Shown: positions 25,752 to 35,262 of the stretch, piece by piece | Layout: every line of letters starts with the position of its first letter | Numbering within the stretch: the stretch's first letter is position 1 | Assembly: GCF_000739635.1 (NCBI RefSeq) | Contig: NZ_BATQ01000141.1 | Location: forward strand, 1-64,000 | Direction: 5' to 3' | DNA: 64,000 nucleotides | Source of the DNA: Verrucomicrobium sp. BvORR034 | Lineage (GTDB): Bacteria; Verrucomicrobiota; Verrucomicrobiia; Verrucomicrobiales; Verrucomicrobiaceae | The notes under the pieces: model-generated | The model's input: only the letters and a program-made list of their open reading frames with translations | Databases searched by the model: none | What the model was told of the DNA's origin: nothing | Translations under genes and position numbers: made by a program

Positions 25752-27596
25752 TCAACGGACCGCCTGACTCGCCACCGGTTCCTCCACGATCAGCGGGGTC
25801 GGCAGTGGACGGGCCAGAATCTCAAAGTCATCCACCAGGGCCACCCCTCCGGGTCCACTGGCCCGCAGGGCCACCCAGACCGGCCCTTCCATAATCCCTC
25901 CCAAATGGAAGTCGGCCCCCATGAAATCGCGATCGTGAAACACGCCCACGCGATTCCCATTCTCCCCGTTGCGCCGCACTTCGTACACTGCCCCTTTCAC
26001 CCGGAGCCGGTCAGCGGCCATCCGGATGAAGACGACTTGTAGCCGGTACCATTGACCCACTTCTGTCTCAAACTTGTTCTTTCCAATCCAAGATCTCGGA
26101 GCCTTTGTCTCCGCAGGCTTGCTCATGAATTGAAACTGCAGCGACTCATCCTCTGGCGTGAGTCGCAGGGCCACAAATGGCGCTCCAGACACACCACTCA
26201 GGTGCCCCTCGCTGCTCGCAATAAGCCCGAGCGCCAGCGCATTGGAAGCCGCACCGATGTCCTGGCGCTGGAAACAACACGACACCTCCAGAAACGACAG
26301 CCGTGTGAGATCATACGATTTGCGGCTGTACACCAGCGTCCCCTCCGTGCTCATGTTTTGCGCCAGCACCAAGCCCTGCGTCCTCGCCACGCCATGAATG
26401 GTGTTGGCATAGCCGCTCCGGCCAAAGAGGATGTTCTCAGCGAAGTAATCCGCAAGCTTGCCAGAGTCGAAGTCCACCACATCCGTCCCGGGCCGCTTGG
26501 GCTTCGGCCTGCCCGTCAGGTCATAGATGTAAACAGCCACCCCCGCGATCAAGAGGCCGGCGACAACGACCGCCAACACGAGTTTCCACCTCTTTCGGCG
26601 CGATACAGGTGCCGCCACCGCTACCGCGGGCTTGGCTGCCCCAGCAGACGGTGCCGCCGAGGCGATCACGGCCTCAATGGACGTCCGCAACGCGCCAGCC
26701 GTGGGGAAGCGCAGTTCGGGCTGTTTCTCCAGTGCCCGCAGCACGATCTCATCAATGCGGATATCCACCTGCACATGCCGGGAGGGAGCTTCGATCTTCC
26801 CCTTGGGCCGCTCACCTGTTAGCATCTCGTACAGCACCACCCCCAGGCTGTAGATATCCGCCCTGTGATCGGCTCTTCCTGTGGCCTGCTCCGGAGCAGC
26901 GTAGTCCGGCGTGCCCGCCAGACTCGCGCTACCAGAAGCCTCCTCAAACGCCCCAGTATTGGGTTCAACGATTCTGGCAATGCCAAAGTCCGCGATCTTC
27001 ACCACCCCGGCCTTGTTCACCAGCACGTTCTCTGGCTTGATGTCGCAGTGCACGATGTGGTGATCGTGCGCGCATTGCAGGGCATCACACACGGGCGGCA
27101 CGATGGTCAGCGCTTCCTCGGGAGTCAGTCGCTTCGTTTGCAATAGCTGCCGCAGATTCACCCCATCCACAAACTCCATGAGCAGGTAGTAGTACCCGCC
27201 GCTCTCGCCAAAGTCATAGACATCCACGATGTGCGGATGATTGAGCGCCGCCAGAGCCCGGGCCTCCTTCTCGAAATGGGCGGAAAACTGTGCATCCCCC
27301 GCCCGCTCCGGAGCCAGCAACTTCAGAGCCACGAGTCGATTCAGGGACTTCTGGCGGGCCTTGTACACCACCCCCATGCCGCCCCGGCCCAGGCATTCGA
27401 TGATCTCCAATTGCGGGAAGTGCCGGGCCAGATCTTCTGGCTTGGGAGGAGGCACGGCCGCCAAATCATCTTCCACCTGCGTGGGCAGCATTGCCGCAGC
27501 CATGAGGCAGCGCGGACATAGGCCACCCACCGCGTCAGCAGGCAGACTTTCGCCACAGCGTGGACAGGTCGATTCCGGGGCAGAAGATAGGCTCAT
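25752..27596 (-). CDS. Membrane Ser/Thr protein kinase (PknB type)
   Basis: The 614-residue protein opens with a zinc ribbon (CPRCGESLPADAVGGLCPRC, residues 11-30). The kinase domain (about 65-310) has the P-loop GRGGMGVVYKA, Lys92 in VALKLL, catalytic Asp185 in HCDIKPEN, and DFG at 203-205. The usual HRD arginine is cysteine. A transmembrane helix (338-358) leads to an extracytoplasmic beta-rich domain of about 250 residues that may be a sensor. It is downstream of an ECF sigma factor, an association common in Planctomycetes and Verrucomicrobia. Confidence 0.93.
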   Translation of the reverse strand: MSLSSAPESTCPRCGESLPADAVGGLCPRCLMAAAMLPTQVEDDLAAVPPPKPEDLARHFPQLEIIECLGRGGMGVVYKARQKSLNRLVALKLLAPERAGDAQFSAHFEKEARALAALNHPHIVDVYDFGESGGYYYLLMEFVDGVNLRQLLQTKRLTPEEALTIVPPVCDALQCAHDHHIVHCDIKPENVLVNKAGVVKIADFGIARIVEPNTGAFEEASGSASLAGTPDYAAPEQATGRADHRADIYSLGVVLYEMLTGERPKGKIEAPSRHVQVDIRIDEIVLRALEKQPELRFPTAGALRTSIEAVIASAAPSAGAAKPAVAVAAPVSRRKRWKLVLAVVVAGLLIAGVAVYIYDLTGRPKPKRPGTDVVDFDSGKLADYFAENILFGRSGYANTIHGVARTQGLVLAQNMSTEGTLVYSRKSYDLTRLSFLEVSCCFQRQDIGAASNALALGLIASSEGHLSGVSGAPFVALRLTPEDESLQFQFMSKPAETKAPRSWIGKNKFETEVGQWYRLQVVFIRMAADRLRVKGAVYEVRRNGENGNRVGVFHDRDFMGADFHLGGIMEGPVWVALRASGPGGVALVDDFEILARPLPTPLIVEEPVASQAVR

Positions 27597-27652
27597 GCTT
27601 CACCGTGGCGTTTTGCCGGGGAATGGTTACACGCATTGCACACATTTTCTTT

Positions 27653-28408
27653 TTATCCACCCAGCGCCAGGAACAAGGATCGCATTTCATCCTCCACCGC
27701 TCCTGGATCGGAGAGGGTCCCCGCAATCTCTTCCTTCACACACTTGCGGAACCGCTGCCTGAGCCGGTGCACCGCTACTTTCACCGCGGCCGCGCTCATG
27801 CCGAGCGCCGCAGCGGCTGCAATTTGGTCCCCATGCTCCGCCTCCCCCAGTAGCGAGGGGCGCAGTGCTTCCAACAACGCCGCCTTCCCACCCGCGGCGC
27901 ATTCTGCCGTGATCGCATTCATCGCTCGCGCCAGCACCGTGATGGCCCACTGCCGGTCATAGACCGCATCGGGCGACAACCGGCCACTGGCGGGCACTTC
28001 CAAAGGCAGAGCATCCGGCAACTCAGCATCCAGCGAGAGCGTTGCCACTCTGCCTCCGCGCTTCTGCCGGATCGCCGCCTCGCGATGATGAGAGAGAAAG
28101 TGCTTCACCGCCCCCAGCAGATAAAATCGAAAACGCCCTCGTTCTGGATCTGCCGTGCCTATCGCCCCGCCCTCCAACACATCCGCAAAAAAAGCGTGGC
28201 TCATCTCTCGTGCCGCATCCGCATCCCGCAATACACTGCCCAGATACGCCACCACCGGCTCATAGTAGGCATCACACAGATCCGCCAGCGCCCTACGTCC
28301 ATCCTCAGAGTCCGCCTTGGCCAAGTTCACCCGCGTCCACCGCGTCGTGTAAAAATCAGCGGGCACGTGAGGTTTGGAAGCTGATTGGGGATTCTCGTTC
28401 TGAGTCAT
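27653..28408 (-). CDS. ECF-type RNA polymerase sigma factor
   Basis: The 251-residue protein has region 2 (FYTTRWTRVNLAKA, then AREMSHAFFADVLEGG) and region 4 with a helix-turn-helix (AAAAALGMSAAAVKVAVHRL, residues about 205-225). It is longer than most ECF factors, with an extended linker between the regions, as in sigma factors paired with PknB-type kinases. The kinase gene follows 56 bases downstream on the same strand. No anti-sigma gene is visible, so phosphorylation by the neighbouring kinase is the natural guess. Confidence 0.88.
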   Translation of the reverse strand: MTQNENPQSASKPHVPADFYTTRWTRVNLAKADSEDGRRALADLCDAYYEPVVAYLGSVLRDADAAREMSHAFFADVLEGGAIGTADPERGRFRFYLLGAVKHFLSHHREAAIRQKRGGRVATLSLDAELPDALPLEVPASGRLSPDAVYDRQWAITVLARAMNAITAECAAGGKAALLEALRPSLLGEAEHGDQIAAAAALGMSAAAVKVAVHRLRQRFRKCVKEEIAGTLSDPGAVEDEMRSLFLALGG

Positions 28409-28553
28409 GCGATGCGCCGAAATTCATCCTGCCATGATCCCATGGCGTTTTGGAGCAGAAAGGTGACATCATTCCGCGCAGGCAGCTGCACCCCGGCGTT
28501 CCTTTGATTTTTGGGAAGCCCCTGTGATAGGATAGCAGCCGTTCGTGAATTCG

Positions 28554-29033
28554 ATGTCCTCCCCACCTTCCTCCGATCTGATCATCCGCGCTGCGAAGGT
28601 TTCAGAGCGTGAGATGTTGGAGGCGTTGCAGTGGCGGGCATCTTTGGCCAATGAGGAGCATCAGGCCGATCTTCTGGCCCATCCTGATGCCATTGATCTG
28701 CCGGTTGAGCACATCACGGAAGGCTGCACCCTGGTGGCGGAGCGGGCCGGGGACATTCTGGGCTTCAGCGTGATCCTGCCTCGGGATGATGGCGAGGCGG
28801 AACTCGACGGACTATTTGTGGAGCCTCACGCGTGGCGATCCTTGATCGGCACCCGCCTGGTGGCGGAATCCAGCCGCGTGGCGGCGCTCAGCGGGGCGAC
28901 CTTCCTGTGGGTCGTCTGCGGGCAAACCGCCGCCGCCTTCTATGCGAAATGCGGCTTCGAGCAGGCCGGACAATCTAAGACCCGTTTTGGGCATGCAGTG
29001 TCGATGCGAAAGCGGGTTACTCCTCGGGCATGA
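28554..29033 (+). CDS. GNAT-family N-acetyltransferase
   Basis: The protein of about 159 residues has a GNAT fold. ELDGLFVEPHAWRSLIGTRL carries the acetyl-CoA binding A motif in a modified Q/RxxGxG form (RSLIGT), and FYAKCGFEQAGQS is the B motif. A GTG 9 bases upstream (28545) could also start it. It is divergent from the ECF gene. The substrate is unknown. Confidence 0.82.
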   Translation: MSSPPSSDLIIRAAKVSEREMLEALQWRASLANEEHQADLLAHPDAIDLPVEHITEGCTLVAERAGDILGFSVILPRDDGEAELDGLFVEPHAWRSLIGTRLVAESSRVAALSGATFLWVVCGQTAAAFYAKCGFEQAGQSKTRFGHAVSMRKRVTPRA

Positions 29034-29162
29034 CAAATGCCTTTCCGACTATGCGCCAGTCTGCTGATATCACCTGTGCAACCCCAACGTTCCGCTGATT
29101 CCCGCCATGAGTGTTCCTAGCAGCCGACGCCGGCTCTCCCATAGTCTCTTCATCTGGCCTCA

Positions 29163-29609
29163 GTGGTCTGGCTCGCCTGTCCCGTGCTTCCAGCCCAGAC
29201 TGAAGGCCAGCTTAAAGCGTTGTATGCCCAATCGGAACGGGTGGTCAGCGGGATGATCTCCGAGGCATTGCCGTTCACGTCTGGCATCAGCGCCATGTGG
29301 TCGGTGCGCATGACGGTGGAGGAGGTGTTTAAAGGAGACCCCGCACTGAAGGGACAGGAGGTCCGCATGCAAGCAGACCTCCTTCCGGCCTCAGGCGTGA
29401 AGTTTTGGAAGGCACCTCCGGATGGGGGCGCGAACCACTTCAAGACCGGCGAAGCCCGGGTGCTCTTCCTCCAACCTACTGGCAGGAGCAGTCCTGTATG
29501 GGAGGTGATCCCCACAGGTGTTCCGTCGGAGGGATCACCAGTTTCCGATCACACCGCGCAAATCTCTGTTTTGCAGCGACTGCAAGTCGAAGCCTGGCCG
29601 TTCAAGTGA
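29163..29609 (+). CDS. Small secreted protein, 5' end possibly frameshifted
   Basis: This frame encodes about 148 residues (GTG start) that look like a secreted beta-rich protein (MWSVRMTVEEVFKGDPALKG, ARVLFLQPTGRS). I do not recognise a family. The GTG start leaves only a fragment of a signal peptide (VVWLACPVLPAQ). In a neighbouring frame an ATG at 29107 opens MSVPSSRRRLSHSLF, an ideal basic n-region. The true leader may need a one-base frameshift near 29150. Confidence 0.55.
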   Translation: MVWLACPVLPAQTEGQLKALYAQSERVVSGMISEALPFTSGISAMWSVRMTVEEVFKGDPALKGQEVRMQADLLPASGVKFWKAPPDGGANHFKTGEARVLFLQPTGRSSPVWEVIPTGVPSEGSPVSDHTAQISVLQRLQVEAWPFK

Positions 29610-29662
29610 TTGAACTCACCCCGGATTCCCAAAAAAATCGGGAACTCAGAGCAACCGCTCGC

Positions 29663-29690
29663 ACAAAAAAACCCGCCTTGCGGGCGGGTT
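29663..29690 (-). terminator. Rho-independent terminator after tRNA-Gly
   Basis: An 8-bp hairpin (AACCCGCC at 29670-29677 with GGCGGGTT at 29683-29690) is followed on the minus strand by a run of seven Ts. It lies 10 bases past the tRNA-Gly 3' end and should end that transcript. Confidence 0.85.
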
Positions 29691-29699
29691 CCATAAAAA

Positions 29700-29774
29700 T
29701 GGAGCGGGTGACGCGATTCGAACGCGCGACATCTTCCTTGGCAAGGAAGTGCTCTACCACTGAGCTACACCCGC
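29700..29774 (-). tRNA. tRNA-Gly (GCC)
   Basis: On the minus strand the acceptor GCGGGTG pairs with CACCCGC. The D-arm is GCTCAGTGGTAGAGC, the anticodon loop CTTGCCAAG gives GCC, and the T-arm is GTTCGAATC. The CCA is encoded at 29700-29702. Confidence 0.97.
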
Positions 29775-29955
29775 AGGATGCGGGGCAGAGAGTATGCCTA
29801 TAACCGGAAAAAGAGCAAGTAAAAAGGTGCTCTTTTCCCCAAAAATCCATGCAAATGCGTTTTCACCACCACCTCACGCTGAACGGCAGGCGAATTGCGA
29901 TGTCTCTAAAGAAAAGGACGCCGTGCAAAAAATGGCACGACGAAGGCTGACATCT

Positions 29956-30105
29956 ATGAAATCGAACCAAACCCCATCCAAGACCGTTGCCCCTTTGCAA
30001 AAAGAAGTGAACCGGCTCCACGCGAATGGAAAAGCGCCGGACATGATCGCAATCCGCCTGGGAATTAAAATCTCCAAGGTGCTCGCGCTCATCACGAAGC
30101 CATAG
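29956..30105 (+). CDS. Very small basic protein, uncertain
   Basis: This 49-residue frame (MKSNQTPSKTVAPLQKEVNR and on) has a helix-turn-helix-like end (MIAIRLGIKISKVLALI). The frame is open from 29794, with another ATG at 29932. No family is recognised and coding is not certain. It stands alone between tRNA-Gly and the large secreted protein gene. Confidence 0.35.
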   Translation: MKSNQTPSKTVAPLQKEVNRLHANGKAPDMIAIRLGIKISKVLALITKP

Positions 30106-30225
30106 AGTTCATTGTTCAGTTACCCCCTCTAATCCGCAGGAAACAGACCAAAAAAACCAGTCCTGCGACAGACGCATTAATTCATTGTCCAAACTGGCTG
30201 TGACGGGACTATCCCCGTCACAGCC

Positions 30226-32667
30226 ATGCGTCTGACCCTACCTTCCTTCGCTTTCCTCGCTGCGGCCACGTTGCCTTTCACGGCACGCCTGACCCAAGCA
30301 GCCCCGCCCCAGATCTCCGGCATTTACCCGGGACTGGCCATGTTTAACAACGAGGGAGAATGTGGCACCGGTGCCGTCGTTCCCTGGGCAGATCGTCTCT
30401 GGGCCATCACCTATGCTCCGCATCAGCCGAAGGGCTCATCGGACAAGCTCTACGAGATCACCCCCGAGCTTCAGCAGATCGTGCGGCCGGAAAGCGTGGG
30501 CGGCACCCCTGCCAACCGCATGATCCACCGCGAGTCGAACCAGCTCTTTGTGGGGCCTTATGCCATCGATGCCCAGCGCCAGGTGCGCGTCATCCCGCCC
30601 AGCGTCATGTTTGGCCGTCACACCGGCAATGCCCGGCACCTGACTGACCCCGCAGGCAAGATCTACTACGCCACCATGGAGGAAGGCATCTACGAAGTGG
30701 ATGTGAAGACCCTGGCGGTGAAGGAACTCTGGGCTGACGAAGCCACCAAGGGCAAGCCGAAGGCCGACCTCCCCGGCTATCACGGCAAGGGCCTGTACTC
30801 CAGCCAGGGCCGCCTGGTCTATGCCAACAACGGCGACCGTGACAAGAAGGTGACCACTGACCCCACGGTGCCTTCCGGCGCCCTGGCCGAATGGGACGGC
30901 AAAGCAGACAAGTGGACGCTCATCCGCCGCAACCAGTTCACCGAAGTGACCGGCCCAGGCGGCATCTACGGCAATGAGAATCCAGACAAGGATCCCATCT
31001 GGAGCATCGGCTGGGATTTCCGCTCGCTGATCCTCCAGCTCCTGGAAGACGGCAAGTGGCACACCTACCGCCTGCCCAAGTCCAGCCACAGCTATGACGG
31101 CGCCCACGGCTGGAACACCGAGTGGCCCCGCATCCGCGAGATCGGCGAAGGCGACAACCTCCTCATGACCATGCATGGTGCGATGTGGAAGTTTCCTAAA
31201 ACCTTCTCCACAAAGAACTCCGCCGGCGTCGTCCCCCGCTCGAACTACCTGAAGGTGATCGGCGACTTCGCCCTGTGGAAGGACAAGGTCGTCTTCGGCT
31301 GCGACGACACGGCCAAGAATGAGTTCTTGAACAAGCGCAAGGCCAAGGGCGAGATCGCCGCACCGCAGTCCCAGTCCAACCTCTGGTTCGTTGAGCCCGC
31401 GCAAATTGATCACCTGGGCCCGGTCATCGGCCGCGGCGCGGTGTGGATGAATGACGCCGTGAAGGCGGGCGAGCCCTCGGACGCCTTCCTCCTGGCAGGT
31501 TACGACCAAAAGGGGCTGCACCTCCGCACCAAGGCCCCGGCAGGAGCCCACCTCACTCTGGAGGTGGACGAGGCTGGCAACGGCACCTGGACCAAAGCCC
31601 GTGAGATCGAGCTCTCCGGCTCCGGCTACCAGTTCGTGGACCTCACCGACGTGAAGGGCACCTGGATCCGCCTGACCTCCAGCGCCGCCCTGGAAAAAGC
31701 CACCGCCTACTTCCAATACCGGAACAACGACAAGCGCAGCAACGAGGCCGACGCTATCTTTGCGGGTGTGGCCCGTGTGGGCGATGACAACGTTACGGGC
31801 GGACTCATCCGTGCCCGCGCCGAGAACAAGCGCACGCTTGCCTTCGCTGCCCAGGCCTCTGGAGGCAAGGATATTGGTTACTACGAGCTGGACGCCGAGC
31901 TGAAACTGAAAGCCGTAGCCGATGCCCAGCTGCTGGAACATACAAAGACCCACACCGCCATCCCGGCGGGTGTGCTGACCGTCGACGCCGCCTCCGTCAT
32001 CTTCACTGATGACGCCGGCAAGCGCTGGCGCCTTCCCAAGGGCGATGCTGGCTTCGACAAGGCCGGTCCGCTGCAAGGCTCCCGTGTCGCCCGTGAGGTG
32101 GCCACCGAGCGCGACCTCTTTGCCGCGTACGGTTCTTTCTTCGAACTCCCCGCCAACAATGCCGGCGGCTTCAGCAAGGTGCGCCCTGCAGCCACGAGCA
32201 ACATCCGCATTCAAGACTACTGCTCCTATCGCGGTCTGTTCCTCATGACCGGTGTCAGCACCGATGCCGCCGCCACCAAGGACAATCCGCACATCATTCG
32301 CAGCGATGATGGCAAGACCGCCCTCTGGGTCGGTGCCATCGATGACATCTGGAAGCTCGGCAAACCCCGTGGCGAAGGTGGTCCATGGAAGGACACAGCG
32401 GTCAAGGCTGGCGAGCCCTCTGAGCCATATCTGATGACGGCGTACGACAAGAAGAAGGTCACCCTCAACCACACCGGCAAGGACGCTGTCAATCTAACAG
32501 TGGAAGTGGACGTCACCGGTTCCGGTGACTGGGCCGCGTACCGCAGCTTCGAGGTGACCGCCGGCAAACCAGTCATGCACGAGTTTCCTGCCGCCTTCAC
32601 CGCCTACTGGGTGCGCGTTGTGTCGGACAAGGACACCACGGCAAGTGCAACGTTCTTGTACGAGTAG
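30226..32667 (+). CDS. Large secreted protein with a duplicated C-terminal module, unknown
   Basis: The 813-residue protein has a signal peptide (MRLTLPSFAFLAAATLPFTA, cleaved near TQA at 25). Residues 30-390 look like a beta-propeller (LWAITYAP, RMIHRESNQLFVGPY, IYYATMEEGIYEVD). Two related modules of about 100 residues follow: around 400-500 (DAVKAGEPSDAFLLAGYD) and around 716-813 (TAVKAGEPSEPYLMTAYD). Each ends in a beta-sandwich-like stretch (LTLEVDEAGNGTW, LTVEVDVTGSGDW). I know no function; secreted glycan-binding or hydrolytic roles are common in this phylum. A strong terminator follows at 32710. Confidence 0.88.
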   Translation: MRLTLPSFAFLAAATLPFTARLTQAAPPQISGIYPGLAMFNNEGECGTGAVVPWADRLWAITYAPHQPKGSSDKLYEITPELQQIVRPESVGGTPANRMIHRESNQLFVGPYAIDAQRQVRVIPPSVMFGRHTGNARHLTDPAGKIYYATMEEGIYEVDVKTLAVKELWADEATKGKPKADLPGYHGKGLYSSQGRLVYANNGDRDKKVTTDPTVPSGALAEWDGKADKWTLIRRNQFTEVTGPGGIYGNENPDKDPIWSIGWDFRSLILQLLEDGKWHTYRLPKSSHSYDGAHGWNTEWPRIREIGEGDNLLMTMHGAMWKFPKTFSTKNSAGVVPRSNYLKVIGDFALWKDKVVFGCDDTAKNEFLNKRKAKGEIAAPQSQSNLWFVEPAQIDHLGPVIGRGAVWMNDAVKAGEPSDAFLLAGYDQKGLHLRTKAPAGAHLTLEVDEAGNGTWTKAREIELSGSGYQFVDLTDVKGTWIRLTSSAALEKATAYFQYRNNDKRSNEADAIFAGVARVGDDNVTGGLIRARAENKRTLAFAAQASGGKDIGYYELDAELKLKAVADAQLLEHTKTHTAIPAGVLTVDAASVIFTDDAGKRWRLPKGDAGFDKAGPLQGSRVAREVATERDLFAAYGSFFELPANNAGGFSKVRPAATSNIRIQDYCSYRGLFLMTGVSTDAAATKDNPHIIRSDDGKTALWVGAIDDIWKLGKPRGEGGPWKDTAVKAGEPSEPYLMTAYDKKKVTLNHTGKDAVNLTVEVDVTGSGDWAAYRSFEVTAGKPVMHEFPAAFTAYWVRVVSDKDTTASATFLYE

Positions 32668-32709
32668 GACCGACAGAGTCGCGGACGAAAGACAGAAGAC
32701 CTGATCCTG

Positions 32710-32745
32710 AGCGCCCCGGTTTCACGACCGGGGCGCTTTTTGTTT
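32710..32745 (+). terminator. Rho-independent terminator
   Basis: A perfect 11-bp hairpin (AGCGCCCCGGT, 6-nt loop, complement) at 32710-32737 is followed by TTTTTGTTT. It ends the 813-residue secreted protein transcript. Confidence 0.92.
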
Positions 32746-32769
32746 GAAGGCGTGACTGCAACAAATAGC

Positions 32770-32809
32770 GCAGATTGGCAATCTGCTGTGCCGCCGATTG
32801 GCAATCGGC
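32770..32809. repeat. Two adjacent 7-3-7 palindromes
   Basis: GCAGATTGGCAATCTGC (32770-32786) and GCCGATTGGCAATCGGC (32793-32809) are both perfect 7-bp palindromes around a GGC centre, 6 nt apart. They share the core ATTGGCAAT and differ by matched changes in both arms. They lie in the 350-bp region upstream of dnaK, nearer the preceding terminator. Confidence 0.85.
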
Positions 32810-33097
32810 ATCAGTCGCCAGCACAGCAACACGCGACCTCCTGCAACACCCCTCTCAACCTGACACCCCACCACTCACTGAAACGTCACACCTGCGCCAA
32901 TCTGGCCAAAACGTCACGCCCCATTGCGCCACTTTGTCCCCAATTCCACCCATCACCGCTTCACCCCGTCACTCCACCACTCCCACAACCAATTCACCTT
33001 CAACGTCTTAACTCAAAAACAATCCTGATGGCACGTCTCGTGCCCTACTACACCCACCCGGACCGATTCCGGGCACGAAAGGAACTTTACCAACATC

Positions 33098-35041
33098 ATG
33101 AGCAAAATTTTAGGCATTGACCTCGGTACCACCAACTCCTGCATGGCCGTCCTTGAAGGCGGTGAGGCCCAGGTCTTGGAGAACTCCGAAGGTGCACGCA
33201 CGACCCCCAGCGTGGTGGCTTTCACCAAGGGCGGCGAGCGTGTGGTGGGCCAGGCTGCCAAACGCCAGGCCGTGACCAACCCGCGCAACACGGTCTTCTC
33301 CGTGAAGCGTCTCATGGGCCGCAAGTTCGCGGAGCTCACCGCCGCCGACAAACAGGTGCCCTACAAGATCGTTGAAGCCTCCAACGGCGACGCCCACGTG
33401 GAAGTGGAAGTGGGTGGCGAAAAGAAAGTTTACAGCCCCCAGGAAATCTCCGCGATGATCCTGGCCAAGCTGAAGTCTGACGCCGAAGCCCGCCTGGGTG
33501 AGACCATCACCGAGGCCGTTATCACGGTGCCGGCTTATTTTAACGACTCCCAGCGCAACGCCACCAAGGCTGCTGGTGAGATCGCCGGACTCAACGTCCG
33601 CCGTATCATTAACGAGCCGACCGCCGCCTCCCTGGCCTACGGTCTCGACAAGAAGAAGGACGAAAAGATCGCCGTGTATGACCTCGGCGGTGGCACCTTC
33701 GACATCTCCGTGCTGGAGATCGGCGACGGTGTCTTTGAAGTGCTCGCCACCGATGGCGACACCCACCTGGGTGGTGACGACTGGGACAACAAGCTCATCC
33801 AGTGGATCATTAACGACTTCAAGGCAGACTCCGGCATCGACCTCAGCGGTCAGCCCGACGCCCTCCAGCGCATCAAGGAAGAGGCAGAGAAGGCCAAGAT
33901 CGCCCTCAGCTCCTCTCAGAGTTATGACCTGAACCTGCCCTTCATCACGGCAGACGCCACGGGTCCCAAGCACATCATGAAGTCCCTGAGCCGCGCCAAG
34001 ATGGAGCAGCTTACCGACGACCTCTTTGAGCGCACGGTCAAGCCCGTCCGCGAGTGCCTCAATGCCGCCAAGCTGGACGCCAGCAAGATCGACGAGCTCG
34101 TGCTCGTGGGTGGCATGACCCGCATGCCCAAGGTCATCGAAACCGCGCGCAAGCTCGCCGGCAAAGAGCCTCACAAGGGCGTGAACCCGGATGAAGTCGT
34201 CGCCGTCGGCGCCGCCATCCAGGGCGGTGTGCTCCAGGGCAGCGTGAAGGACGTGCTCCTGCTCGACGTGGCCCCGCTCACGCTGGCCATCGAGACGGAA
34301 GGTGGCATCGCCACCCCCATGATCCCGCGCAACACCACCATTCCCAAGCGCCACACCCAGACCTTCTCCACCGCCTCTGACAACCAGCCCGGCGTGGAAG
34401 TGGTGGTCATCCAGGGTGAGCGCCCGATGTCCCGCGACAACAAGACGCTGGGCACCTTCAAGCTCGACGGCATCCCCCCGATGCCCCGTGGCACCGCGCA
34501 GATCGAAGTGACCTTCGACATCGACGCCAACGGCATCCTTCACGTCTCCGCCAAGGAAAAGACCACCGGCAAGGAAAGCAAGATCTCCATCGCGGGCTCC
34601 AGCGGCCTCAGCAAAGACGAGATCGAGCGCGCCAAGCAGGAGGCTGAATCCCACGCTGAGGAAGACCGCCTCCGCAAGGAAGGTGTCGAGACCAAGAACC
34701 AGGCTGAAACGATGGTGTACCAGGTGGAAAAATCCCTCGCCGACCTCGGTGACAAGGTGCCCGCCACCCAGAAGCAGCCCATCGTGGACAAAGTGGACGC
34801 CCTCAAGAAGGCGATCGCCGACAACGACACCGCTGCCATGAAGTCCCAGACGGATGAGCTGCAGAAGCTCTTCGCCGAGGCCTACCAACACATGGCCCAG
34901 GCCGGTGATGCCCCTGAGGGTGCCGCCCCCGGATCGGAAGCCGCAGGTGACGCCCCCGAAGGCGCTGCTGAGTCCACCAAGGACAAGGGCAAGGTCGTGG
35001 ACGCCGACTTCGAAGTCGTCGACAGCGACAAAAAGAGCTAA
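33098..35041 (+). CDS. dnaK: Chaperone protein DnaK (Hsp70)
   Basis: The 647-residue protein is a full-length DnaK. It has the ATPase domain (1-385: [47 protein letters not shown]), a linker near [17 protein letters not shown], the substrate-binding domain, and a helical lid. The C-terminus is [14 protein letters not shown], similar to other PVC-group DnaK proteins. A ribosome-binding site (AAAGGAAC) precedes it. No CIRCE operator is visible upstream. It is followed by groES and groEL, a close heat-shock cluster without grpE or dnaJ. Confidence 0.98.
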   Translation: MSKILGIDLGTTNSCMAVLEGGEAQVLENSEGARTTPSVVAFTKGGERVVGQAAKRQAVTNPRNTVFSVKRLMGRKFAELTAADKQVPYKIVEASNGDAHVEVEVGGEKKVYSPQEISAMILAKLKSDAEARLGETITEAVITVPAYFNDSQRNATKAAGEIAGLNVRRIINEPTAASLAYGLDKKKDEKIAVYDLGGGTFDISVLEIGDGVFEVLATDGDTHLGGDDWDNKLIQWIINDFKADSGIDLSGQPDALQRIKEEAEKAKIALSSSQSYDLNLPFITADATGPKHIMKSLSRAKMEQLTDDLFERTVKPVRECLNAAKLDASKIDELVLVGGMTRMPKVIETARKLAGKEPHKGVNPDEVVAVGAAIQGGVLQGSVKDVLLLDVAPLTLAIETEGGIATPMIPRNTTIPKRHTQTFSTASDNQPGVEVVVIQGERPMSRDNKTLGTFKLDGIPPMPRGTAQIEVTFDIDANGILHVSAKEKTTGKESKISIAGSSGLSKDEIERAKQEAESHAEEDRLRKEGVETKNQAETMVYQVEKSLADLGDKVPATQKQPIVDKVDALKKAIADNDTAAMKSQTDELQKLFAEAYQHMAQAGDAPEGAAPGSEAAGDAPEGAAESTKDKGKVVDADFEVVDSDKKS

Positions 35042-35164
35042 GACTCCCCCTTTGAAGCACGTGGTATCCACCCCCTAAAAATGGGTCCGATCCCGTGCTT
35101 CAACCGTATTCTGCGTCTCCCCCTTCGACGTGGATTCAGTGACCAACAGAGATTTCCCCACAGC

Positions 35165-35204
35165 CGGTAGCGACACCGCATTTTTGAAAAACGGCGCGCT
35201 ACCG
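35165..35204. promoter_or_regulatory. Nested inverted repeat in the groES leader
   Basis: CGGTAGCG (35165-35172) and CGCTACCG (35197-35204) form perfect 8-bp arms around a 24-nt loop, which itself contains TTTTTGAAAAA. It lies 58 bases before groES in the 221-nt dnaK-groES gap. It is not a CIRCE element. It could be an operator or a processing or thermosensing hairpin. Confidence 0.5.
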
Positions 35205-35262
35205 ACTGGGTGAACCAAACCAAAACACAACAGAAACCCGAAAAGCAAACAGCATACCAACC

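Noticed and set aside
30436-32472. 678-codon minus-strand open frame opposite the large secreted protein
   Set aside because: The plus-strand gene has a signal peptide and a terminator; the antisense product has no domain.
32746-33097. CIRCE heat-shock operator before dnaK
   Set aside because: No TTAGCACTC-N9-GAGTGCTAA or close variant is present; the palindromes here have a different sequence.
33110-35071. 653-codon minus-strand open frame opposite dnaK
   Set aside because: It mirrors the codon pattern of dnaK, is Gly/His/Asp-rich and has no motif; a typical shadow frame in GC-rich DNA.
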